The position numbers and the translations under genes are program-made. The notes beneath the pieces were generated by a model. It ran no database searches. It was not told where the DNA came from and saw only the letters and a program-made list of their open reading frames with translations. A stretch of DNA of 64,000 bases from Uloborus plumipes (lineage: Eukaryota > Arthropoda > Arachnida > Araneae > Uloboridae): assembly GCA_038373865.1 (NCBI GenBank), contig JAXGGA010001163.1:62001-126000 (forward strand), read 5' to 3'. Below are positions 10,889 to 22,000 of the stretch, piece by piece; positions within the stretch are counted from its first letter, which is position 1; the number at the start of each line of letters is the position of its first letter.

Positions 10889-11581
10889 TTGTGCTATAAG
10901 GTAAGATGGAGTAAGCAACTCATCACTCTTAATATGAAAGTCATATCAATAACTATTTAGACAAAAATGGCAACAACTTTCATTTGCATCACAGCCAATG
11001 TGAATCTAGCATTATAACTATATTTAAGCTACTATTTTTATCCATAAAAGATCACTCTTATAGAATTTTTTGAAATAAAATTATATGACACAACAGTAGA
11101 AACATAATTTACAATTGACGTAAGAACAATACTCAGACAAGGACAGGTTAGAAGACAGGAAATTCAATACTTTCAAAAATGAAAATATTAAATTCAAAAC
11201 CATAATAAGTTATTCAAAACATTCCTCTTTACCTTGGAGGAATAACAGAAACAAAATACATTTCATACATTTTCACATATATGAACATTTTATCTGACTT
11301 AGAGTATTCAAAACTAAAAAATATCTTCAAAATTATACACAAAAAAATGACTGAGTTTAAAGATTGTTTTCTTCAAAACCAATATTTTCGTTCCAACTCA
11401 AAAGCTAAGAAATAATGTATTTTTACACAAAAACGAATAAATTAAAAACTTACAATGACAACAAACAAAATACTGTTAATCAAAGCAATAATAAAATTCA
11501 CATTAAAAGAGTTTAAACTAAGAGGTATATTAAACAAACATATATAGCTTCTTGTTTATGTTAAAAGCAGCAAAAGCCTAG
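10889..11581. other. AT-rich sequence, no gene seen
   Basis: No frame, exon or repeat edge is recognisable here. Confidence 0.4.
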
Positions 11582-11996
11582 TCTAGTACAAGCGTCCGTA
11601 ATTTCTTTTAAGGAAGAAGTAAGCAAAAAAAAAAACGGGGGGGGGGGGGGGGGAACAACCGAAAAAAAGGTGCAAAAATAATTTGTTCAATTTTTGGAAA
11701 TTGATTTGGTTGTTAATTATAAAAAAGAAGAATTCTTTGATTTCAATGCATATTTTTTTTTCTTCAGTTCTTTCTCTTTTGTATTAACTTTCATAAAAAA
11801 AATGGCTTCTGACGTCAAAAGGTCTTTAATACGCTTTGTTTTACTCATAAAACTTTTTAAAATCTCATTGAAAATTATTTTTGCACAGTTAAACTTTCGT
11901 TTCATAAGAGTTAAAGTATCTAGAGAGCAAAATAGGATTACATTGTTTGTCATGACTTCCCTCTTGCGCTTTCTTTTACGGACGCTTATATACTAG
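11582..11996. mobile_element. Short TIR element containing a poly-G tract
   Basis: CTAGTACAAGCGTCCGTAA at the left and, inverted, CTAGTATATAAGCGTCCGTA at the right mark the ends. An A-run joined to a long G-run lies at 11627-11654. The 100-codon frame inside on the plus strand is low-complexity Phe/Leu/Ile and shows no sign of being a gene. Confidence 0.5.
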
Positions 11997-12134
11997 TTTA
12001 ACTAAACCTCGATGTTTCGCCATTGCTCAGAAAGAATCAATCTGCTGCAGGAAATAGACCTTAAAAAATTCTTTCACAAAATTGAATTGCATTCATATTC
12101 AGAATCAATTATAAAAGAGGAGGCAAAGATGAAA

Positions 12135-12545
12135 TGGACATGGGCAATTCCGTTTTAATAAAAAGTATCAATTTCTGTGCAAAAAAACATAGTTTGACTC
12201 AATTATGCCCTATTTTGTAGCATGACTTTTATGAAGAATACGGACTCTTCTTCTGTAAAATACAGTTAAATTGTGAAGATTTCTAGAAGCAGCATTTATT
12301 TGATGGTTTTTTGGCTCCGTAACGGACATATCTTATGATACGAGTACTGTTCGTTACGGAGAAAATAATATTTACATATTTTTCCTGGAAGTATTCAAAA
12401 TTTAACTGTATTATACAGAAGTAAAGACTGTATTATTCATAAAACTCGTGAGATAAAACAAGGATTTAATATCGTTCTAGTCTTTGTAAGCTGTTTTGTC
12501 AAAACCGTCTGTTGCCGTGGAATTGTCCATGTAACATGTAGCCAT
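12135..12545. repeat. ~400-bp imperfect palindrome
   Basis: The centre is the clear hairpin CTCCGTAACGGACA...TGTTCGTTACGGAG (12316-12364). The arms continue outward through ATACAGTTAAATT/AATTTAACTGTAT and ACTTTTATGAA/TTCATAAAACT to GGCAATTCC/GGAATTGTCC. It lies a few hundred bases downstream of the FERM-RING stop codon. It may be a fold-back MITE. Confidence 0.65.
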
Positions 12546-12887
12546 TCTGTGCTACGTAGGGAAGAAGACATTTCTTATTTCTGCTATATGAACTTGCAGT
12601 TTCGAATCTAGATTGCATATAAGCTATATCAGAATTTCAAATACTGCAAACAGCTTTTAGAAACTTAGTCTTCTACACAATTAAACGTACCTAGCACATT
12701 ATTTCCTGAGATACTTGACCAATCAAATTGTTGCAGAACCCAACCCTCCACCTTATTTATGTTTTCCGAACTTAGTAATACTCAAAAGGAAGAAAAAAGC
12801 TTCTGTAGACTGCAGAATTTAAGGTTCAACTTAAGGTATCACTGCAGTTGTGACAATCTACAGGAGTCAGAAATCCCGCCGTAACGA

Positions 12888-12893
12888 TTTATT
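12888..12893 (-). terminator. Candidate poly(A) signal of the FERM-RING gene
   Basis: The minus-strand hexamer AATAAA lies about 45 bases past the stop codon. Other AATAAA hexamers exist further downstream in this AT-rich DNA, so the true 3' end is uncertain. Confidence 0.35.
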
Positions 12894-12937
12894 GAGGTTT
12901 GGCTTTCAGTGTTGTCCTGAAAATAGATAAAAATGCT

Positions 12938-13192
12938 TTAGATAATTGTTTCTTTCTTGAAAATAGTTTCCTTTTTGAAATTTGCTAATTCAGCCTGACT
13001 CGAGTAAGGTAGATATACGTGCTGGGTGTCGGAGATTTCGCTCCGACACAATGGGCAGGATTGACAGAGAGGAGCGCAAGTGCTGCAACAAGCAACATGT
13101 CTGCAGGGGAAAAACACAGTTCCGACATCGGAGTCCATGCACACTCGACAGAGCATGGAATCTTGGAAAGCCGCCAGCTGCTGTTGGATGAT
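12938..13192 (-). CDS. MYLIP: FERM-RING gene, coding exon 6 (RING) with stop
   Basis: The acceptor TTCTTTTCAG opens [20 protein letters not shown]. The RING follows as C-x2-C-x11-C-x-H-x3-C-x2-C-x6-C-x2-C, then the conserved [10 protein letters not shown]. The tail contains a duplicated KKETI motif ([13 protein letters not shown]), not part of the family core, before the TAA at 12940-12938. Confidence 0.97.
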   Translation of the reverse strand: MIQQQLAAFQDSMLCRVCMDSDVGTVFFPCRHVACCSTCAPLCQSCPLCRSEISDTQHVYLPYSSQAELANFKKETIFKKETII

Positions 13193-16045
13193 CTGAAAAG
13201 AAAAACAGGTTCAATACAGGCTGAGAAAAACTGAAGAGGTTTTAAGTACACAACGGCCAAATTTCTCCGCTTCTGTTTGATGGGAATCGACAATTGCCCA
13301 GTTATAGTTAGAATTGCGATGGGGGTAACCAAGGGATTAGCATTATTGAATATCGATTGATTCTACTAAGTGATAATGATGGTACACAATGTGTGCTCTA
13401 AGCAAAGAACAAAATCTCCTGACTGTCCAACTACGAGACAATGCGTATCATATCATTTTCGCCGACAGAATCGACCTTCAGTTATACTAGAACGCAACTT
13501 AACTTGACACTGAACGTCACTACGGGCAGAGCCAATAAGAGCTCACAAACAGTCAGCGATCTCCTCTAATTCGCCAAGTAGGCTGTGATGTTTTATCTAG
13601 CTCGTTTTTCATAGGCTAAGGTCACGCTGACGTCACAATATTTTTGTCAAGAGAGGTTGTAGTGTAGTATAGCTATACCCTGTGTAACGAGAGCGGAGGC
13701 GGATGAAAGAAATATTAATTTCCCATTCTCCGCTCTCTTCCCTTATGGTTGTCATAGTTATGGCGTTGTGGACTTTTTCCCCACTTAGCTTTTGAAACAA
13801 TGGTTAAATGCAAACGATTAAAATTGTTTTGTGTGTAAACTATTATTCAATCAACATTAATAGAATACTTTTTGAAGTATTTATATAACGGATACACATG
13901 ATGGCAATTTATGCTAAAAAAACTATTTCCGGCAGTCAAAATTAAAGCAGAATGATGGTACCAGCATTCTCAATATAAGTTGAAATATCATTGTGTTGAA
14001 TTTAATACCACGCATACATTTGACTCGGCCGGTTTTAAGGAGTTACGCAATGTACTCAAAAATTTTTGCTAATTTTTCTACATGCAAGCATATTTCATCC
14101 ATGTTTATACAAGCAATTATTTCACATTCTGAGAGTTGGTACTGTAACGTGAATTTCTTTTTTAAAAAAATAGCTTGATTCAATAGACTTATTAGCATTA
14201 TTACTGGGAAAGCACTTTCAAGACCTTCCGGGCCCGTATCCCCTCCCAAACATAGAGTCCTGATCAGTGGTCGGAAGTAGCGCGCTACAAGTAGCGAAAC
14301 TACTGTAGTAGCTACATTTTTTAGTAGTTTGTAGTGTAGCGAACTACTTTTTAAGAAAAGTAGAGTAGCGAGTAGCGCGATACAAAAAAATTGTTGTTTG
14401 TAGCGATTTCTAGAAACTACTTTAAAATAAAATAAATAAATGAAAAAAAAATAAAAAAAAGAGCGAAGGAAAAAAACAAGGTTTAATTGACTCTGACTAA
14501 TTAAAATCTTACACGAGTACAGCAGCGGACGCAATGAGAAATAAGAACCATAAAAATATGAGCTGATGTTAGATACATCATTTTGACAAAATACATTCTA
14601 TTTGTTTGATGTCATTGGTTTATTTGGCATCATAATTTTTTATATTCCTTCAAATAATTTCAATGTTTCTAAATATTCCCTGGCAAGAAATTAAAAAATT
14701 GAAAGGTGAATTCGTTCAACTTTTGAATCCTTTCTTGCGGCGAATATTAAAAAATTGTAAAATTAATCTAAAAAGGACAAATTTTAGCAAAAAAAGGAGC
14801 AAAAAGGAAAAGTAACAAATAATTTCAATGACAATTCCTAGTTCAATTCCATATTCAAATGAGTTAATTTATTAATGTAAACCACTTTTCTAATTTATTC
14901 GGTCAATCCTCAAACGGTGCACATGTTTTTTATTTATATTTATTTTTTTTTTTAAAGTAGCGAAGTAGCGACTACAGTTCAAAAGTAGTTTGTAGTCGCT
15001 ACATTTTTAAAAAAGTAGTTGTAGTTAACTACATTTACAACAAAGTAGTTGTAGTTGTAGTTCGCTACAAAATAAATGTAGTTTTTCCAACCACTGGTCC
15101 TGATCATGGTAAAAACAACGGCTCACCTTGCAAGTGGTGGAATGGCAGTCCCCGTCGAACACACCCGGGGCGCAGTCGCCGTCGGGGAAGTCCGCGCTGT
15201 CCGAATCACAGTTCTTGGCGTTCTGCTTGACGTCCATCTCCATCTGGTACATGACCCTCCTCGTGTGGTCGTAGACCTCGCGGCACGTCCTCTGGATGTC
15301 GAACACGTAGTTCTTGCCGAGGGCCGTGTTCTCGTTGAAGAGGGACGCGATGGTCCCCTTGAGGTCCCGGATGAACTGAGAGGTCACCGCGTTCCGCACC
15401 GTCTCGCAGCTGTAGAAGGCGTGCTTCTCGGTCACGGCCCGGTACAGGCCGTTGGCCGCGTGCGAGTTCTCCAGCTTGAAGCCCATGGTGTCCGGTTCCC
15501 CGGAGTGGCCCACGAAGGTCAGGAACATGCAGCGGCCCGCGTGGGTCGCCAGGTGGATGGACGCGTAGGTGATGCTGGAAAAAACACAATGGATGAGTTT
15601 GTTGTTTCTAATCCCAGATAGGGGAGTTTAGCTACACCATCTCTACAAAACCAAAAATCCCCCCAAAAAAAATTCCAAGAACAGGTATGGTTCCTTTACA
15701 ATTTCAGAAAAATTAAAACTTAACCCATTAATGCCTAGCGTCCCTTTTTAGGGACGGTCCAAAAAGTGTGTCTGAATTTATCCAAAAATGAACATTTCAT
15801 TCAACCAAACAATAATGTTCAATTAAAACTTTTTTATCGTTTCAATTCATTAACAGATTGCAGCACATAACCATTGTAAAGTGTGTTATGTAGCCGTTTT
15901 ATTATGATCTTTATCAAGAATTACATTGTTCACGATCTCAAGAACAAAAATCTTAGTTTTAAAAATTATTCCCATCTTCCCAGTTTATGTTTATTGCTGC
16001 TTTTATTTTTTCTTTAAAACGTCTTTTTAAATATTATATTGTAGG

Positions 16046-16091
<46 letters not shown>

Positions 16092-19000
16092 TAAAAAGTA
16101 TGTACCCTGTGGTGCCTAGCGTCCCTTTATGGTGACAATTTTTCTTTTTTGAATAAAAAAATTATTTTTGACATGATATTTTTTAAACTATTTTTCTTGT
16201 CCATTAAACACTATTTGTAACCAGAATACAAAATATCTTTGGTAAAAAAATGTCAGGTATTAATGAGTTAAACATACAATTAGTATATGACAAGGAAGGA
16301 GACATTCCAAAAAGAGTCCCCCCCCCCCACGCCCCCATGAAAGGAAAGAGACTCGATGTGGCCACTCAAAAAGCATGGGAGAGCTGTCTGCCTTTCCTCG
16401 AAATATTAAATCGAATCATTTAGGGAATCGGTGACCCCATCAAAGTCTTTCCAAAGTACCACGCAAAAGATGATCAGGTGGGACTCTAAAATGTGTGTTA
16501 ACGCAAAATGCAATGAATAAGCAAGGACTGCAATCGTGCAGTGAGGACAGAATCAATACAATGGAATCCCAAGGACAGCAAGACACACAATATTAATGTT
16601 ATCTATTTTGCCAGCTTCTGAAGTCCCAAACTATACCCAATTTTTTCATTCGACTGGAATTACTGTCCGACTTAAAAAGCAGCGCATCGCACCATAGAAC
16701 GGTTCTATTTCAAAACGGGGTGACAGCTTGATTGACAAAATACACTATTGTATGTTTTTCTGCCTGTTTTATTTTTTCTAGAACTGATAAGGAAGGGGGA
16801 ATAAATAAATAATGGGGAAAAAAAAAGTCAACGCAAACCAAAATATCCTCACATTCGTTTTCTTCCTTATCACCATCACCCTTATTTCGATAAAATCAGC
16901 TGAGACCTGGCAAATGCGACAGAGGTCGCAGGATAAAATATCAAACAGTATGTTCATGCTTTTTCTTGTTTTTGTCTCCAATGTTTTTCAAGCTCAAATC
17001 CAAGCATTTTGCTGAAGGTAAATTTTTTTCCCTTCTCTCTTTTTCCAGAAAAGCTGCTCCCCCCCCCCCCAAAAAAAAAAAAACTCCCAAACTCCAAAAA
17101 TCAGTTCAAAACCCCTGTAAAATCCTTCTAAAAACTTCAAAGTCGCAGCCTACACCCTCCTTTCGCATGTGTGACCCTCGTGTTTCGTCTATCTTTTTCG
17201 GAGCTTTGTTTATTCATAAGTTTCAAGTCTGAATAATTTGTAAAAAAGAAAAAGATAATAAATATGTTGGAATTTTTCCAACATAGCAGAGTGGCAGTGT
17301 TGAGATAGAAAAACAAAACTTGGAATTTCATTAACAGTAACATTTTATTGTAGACATTAAAAACAAATACAACGTAAATAAAGCTTCACGTATTGTGAAT
17401 TCAAACATCGAACATCTAACATCACAGTTACAGAGAATGCATCCCTTTATATCAGGCGAACTGATTTGCATATATGGCATAGAACACTTCTTCTTGAAGA
17501 CCAAATGCCCGAACATAAAATGAAAATACCAACAAAAAAAGAATTTAGACTGATAGCGCACTCGGCAGATGAAAGAGACAGTTGTCTTTTTCGCACGGTG
17601 TTTCTCACATAATAACCATAACTGCTGACAGGTTTTGAAAAAAAAAAAAAAAGATGAAGGGGGAAGTGGTAAACTTTTCTGCAAACATCCTATATTTTAT
17701 AGAATTCTTATTTGATGCTCAAAATAATTGCGTTCCATTACGCAGCTGTGTCGCGACAGCGAAAAGACAACCCTAGTTCCACACAAAAAACAATGTGTCC
17801 GATTTTGCGCTTCGGTAGTTTGTGCGAGTAAATAAACGAATGAATCAAAGAACTAAGAAGAAATGGGGCAATGGAAAAGCGAACACAAGTTAACGCAGAA
17901 ATTAAAAAGCGTTATTGAAAACCAGAGGTGGAAAGTTTAATTGGAACTGGCACGCTTTTTCTGACACAGAAGTGGAAACACGCGCTCGTTTTTGGTTTCA
18001 GAAAGATTTGCTGAACTCTCCATTTGTCACAAACGTGTAGAATTTACTTAAAGTTATGGTTACGTTTTAAGGCAGTGTTTCCCAAAGTCCAGACCTCCGC
18101 GGACCCCTCCTGAATATTTACTATTCTTTACCAACATAGGCGGCTCGTACAAGAGGGCGACTGCCCCCTCATTTCCGAAAGTAAAGGATCACTTTTCACG
18201 GTTAAAAAGTAATGATCGAGTAAAAAATTATTTTTTTTTTACTCAGTGGATTAATTTTAATCAAATAAAAGCTAAAATTTTCAGAAAAGGGACTTTTTCC
18301 GTGTTATTTCATCAGAATAGATGAAAATCAACCAGCCAGGTTGATTTTTTAGGTCATATTCCGCATTTTTTAGAAGTCAATTAATCAGCAATGTAAAAAT
18401 CCAATATTACAGCCAAAGTGTAGCAAAAAAAAATTTAAAGGTTCTGCATCCTAACGTCCCCCCCCCCCCAGTGCTCTTGAACCCCTCCTGTATTTCTCTT
18501 GACCCCGCGGAAAACTTTGAAAAGACGGGCTTTTATGCGCCCCTGATAATTGTTTTTGCTTTAACAATCAAAGGAAACCCGCAAGGGCAAACACGTTTTT
18601 CAAATGAGCACTGCGAATGACAAAGCAGAAGTGCCGGTATCACTTTCAACGGCAGATAAAATTCAGTCTGCACGGCTCGGAATCGAAAACAAAAGGTTCA
18701 CCCATTTCTCTCACGTGAATAACCTCGAAAGCAGACACAAGAGATCCACTTTTTATTTCATTTCCTACTGCGCTCAGGAACAAGGAAGCGAGGGTGTGCA
18801 GTGAAGTTTTTATAACGGGGGCAGATGCAGCGAATTGAAAAACACATTTATCTAAAACGAAACAGCACGTTCGTTAATGCGAGCTGAATCCAAACGTCAA
18901 AAAAATACACAACAATCAAATATAAAGTCATTACAGAAAAGCCAGGGATGTTCCATCCCCCCATTGGCGTGACCGCACCCCGCTAAAATGCAACGGAGAA

Positions 19001-22000
19001 CCCCCAAAATGATCAAAATTTCTCTCACTTTACCCCCCCCCCTAGGAAAGAAACGATTGATTGTTCCTGTAGCCGGCCCGCCATTTTATATTTTCCTGAG
19101 GGGGGGGGGGAGTGTGTATTCAATGTAAATGACACCAAAAAATAGCAAAAACCAAGTCCACGAACATGTAAATAAAAAGGTTTCGAAAGCCAGGAGGGTG
19201 GGGGGAGGGGGCAATTGACCCCTCTGAACCCACTACGGTTCTGAGCTGTAGTAAGCCCAAAAATTTATTTTTTCAAAAAAATTCACAACAAATGTTACAA
19301 AAACAAAATATAGCCTTTCATAGCAAGGTTGACGGTGTGTATAATGAAGTTTATATGACTAAATTATCGGGGAACCTAAAAGTGTTTTCTATGCTTCACT
19401 CAAGTAATTATCAGTTTCTGAAAATATAAACAGCACCATTAAAAAGGCATGACGGCGTTATTTATATTTTTACAAACTTTACGGCACAGCTGCAGATAAA
19501 AATTTTATAGCGCAGCTAATATGTTGATTTCGCTTTATTCTCTACTTTTATTTCTTTAGTTAAAATAAATATGAGAGGTATTGGGCTCATTTGCAACGCG
19601 TCAGCGAAGACCTTGGTCTCTGATAAATGACCTACATTATTTTTCAGCGGGAAACCTGAAAATGATCTTCATTCTTACACGGCAGGATTTTCGGGAAATA
19701 CAAATCTAAAAACATCGAGTCAAACCACTAACAAAATTAGACAACTTTTTATTTTTTCTGATGCAAATATTAAGAATTCGTTATTCTTTTTTAGCTTACA
19801 CTATGCTTTCTTTTTGCAAAACAGCTTAGTGGTTGGATACAGCCGCGGACGCATGGGGGAGGGACTCCCCAGTTTGATGACCAAAGGTTATTTGAAGCTG
19901 CATTTTAGGCTACGAATAAAGTAATTAAGTGTTTCGAAAAACAAAAAAAATCGCTCGATTGGATGAGGAGTGAAAGGTATACGTACAATTTTAGACGAAG
20001 CAGGTGTTCGAAGTTGGCTAGGAACATTTCCGAAAGTTAAGCTTTTATTTAGCCAAGGTTCAAATAAAAAAAATATTGCCAACAGTAGAAATCATCAGCA
20101 GGTTCGCCCTGTGGAACTTAAATTTTTGGGAGGGGGGGGGGATTTTACAATTTGCAGAATTTTATCGAATAATAAAATACGAGTATGCACACATTCCAAC
20201 TTACTGACTAAAATTTTTTCGTGCGACCTCCGCCGCATCTGCGCAAGCGCCAAGTCTCTTCGGACTTTCTCGAAATAGGGGGGGGGGAAGCAACGGGGAA
20301 GTAGTAAGGGAACAAAAGCTGAAGGCATCGGGTAGTGCGCATCCAAAACCTAACTCCCCTTTTTTAGATGGAAGCGTCCACAGCGCACAAAACGCAAACA
20401 GACAGTATGTCTGATGGGAAGAAACGTTAGAAATCTTTGTGAAAAGTTAAAAGGAGGGGGGGGGGGGCATTATTGTATCCAAATTAGCAGTTAGGAATTT
20501 TTCTGGAGGTCACAGTAATTTCCGGTGACTTCTGATTAGGACATCCCTAATCATGAGAATTATTAGAAAAATTATTTAAACAACGTTACAAAATTATGAT
20601 TAAAAATTGCCCTTAAAAAGGTTGATCGTAGTAATCTCTAGAGTGAAACATGTATTTGATTCATTAATCTGTTGCTTCTAAGAGCAACACTTTCTGCATT
20701 GATTCTGGAACTGAAAGGTCTAAAGCGCAACGAAGAACGAGTGACGGTTTGAAAAGAAATTTAATAAGAATATTTTTTTAATGGAGGAAAAAAAAACCAA
20801 AGTGGGAAGACTCAGCTGGAGTTGGCAAATCTGGGTGTTTCGTTTTTGATTTCAGAAATTAGACACATTTTCCCTTCGTTTTCAACTTCAACGACTAAAA
20901 TTTTGCAATGTCACATACTTCACATTGCACATGTAATTTTCTTATCAGAGAAATCGAGTATTTTGCGTTTTGTACAAACATAGCAAAAATTAAACACCTT
21001 TAAAGATCCCTAAAAACAAAACCAATATTAAGTACTTTTTCCACACCGTACATACCCTGTAAAAACAGAATCCCCTCCTTCCCCCCCCCCCCCCAAAAAA
21101 AAAAACATTTAAGAAATAGTGAGTATATAAGCACACATGTTTCTTTTGAGTTGGAAAAAAAAAGCAGGGCTTGATCCACGCATCTGCACCGATGGTTCAG
21201 AAATCCAATGGCATCAGCGGTTGATGCTAACTTAAGGAAAAAAATCGGTCAATTGGACTAATAACATCTAAATGCCGATGTTTTCGGGAGAGAATAAATT
21301 TTATTTATTTTGTTAAGTAAGTGAGAGGTAAGCATATTATAGGGAACGCACTTGGTCAACAAAGGGACCAACCCAGTTCTGGGTTTTGGAATATGCCGAA
21401 TTTTGAATCTCTATCGAAATTTTCACAACATGACAGACACTTATCGGACGATCGTTTTAAGATCTTTATGACGTTAAATGACAAAAAACTACTCTCCATT
21501 AAGGCATAAATAAATTGAAAAAAAAAAAAAAAATGATGATAATTAATAATAAAGAAAGGTGCAGAGTGGAAAGAGATGGTTATCAAAAGTTCTGGAGATG
21601 ATTTAAAATCGATAGAGAAAAGGAATTGGGGAAAATATTAAGAAAAATCAAAATCTATACGGTCAAAATTAAAACTAGGTTATTTATTTTTTAAAATTAA
21701 AATTCATAGTTTTTTCATGATTATGTTCATTTACCTTTTTAGCAAAAAATCCTATGCAGAACTATTATATTTTTCATAGCAGTATTAGAACAAAAAGAGG
21801 TGAAATTTTAACTTTGTTCTTTACTTCATTTCTGAAGAATAGAAATATTGCGAGATAATGAAAAAATAATTGCTCTAAATTTCCAAAATCTATCTCACAC
21901 ATCTATACATATAAAAATGAATGTTGGTGTGTGTGTGTGTGTGTGTGTTCCCTAAGATCTCAGAAACTACCAGGGAGATTTGGTAGAAATTTTCACCGTT

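Larger units (their letters stand above)
16272..21901. other. Intron 4 sequence, mostly unassigned repeats
   Basis: No exon is recognisable. Contents are homopolymer C, G and A tracts (16320, 17060, 18460, 19100, 21080), diverged fragments of the family at 20208-20412 (near 16900-16970), a hAT remnant near 18073, and AT-rich filler. The frames here are low complexity or shadows. Confidence 0.5.

Noticed and set aside
11694..11996. 100-codon plus-strand frame
   Set aside because: Low-complexity Phe/Leu/Ile sequence within a TIR element, with no recognisable protein features.
12585..12625. Minus-strand ATTCGAAACTGCAAGTTC, resembling part of a hammerhead
   Set aside because: It lacks the CTGATGA core in the right place and has no GTC cleavage triplet with a matching helix I.
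15106..15621. 171-codon plus-strand open frame
   Set aside because: It is antisense to exon 5 of the FERM-RING gene. The opposite strand carries the conserved protein, and the frame is open because the exon is GC-rich.
16049..16088. (TA)n as a replication origin or promoter
   Set aside because: It is a simple microsatellite within a MITE, and other TA runs occur at 23425 and 58657.
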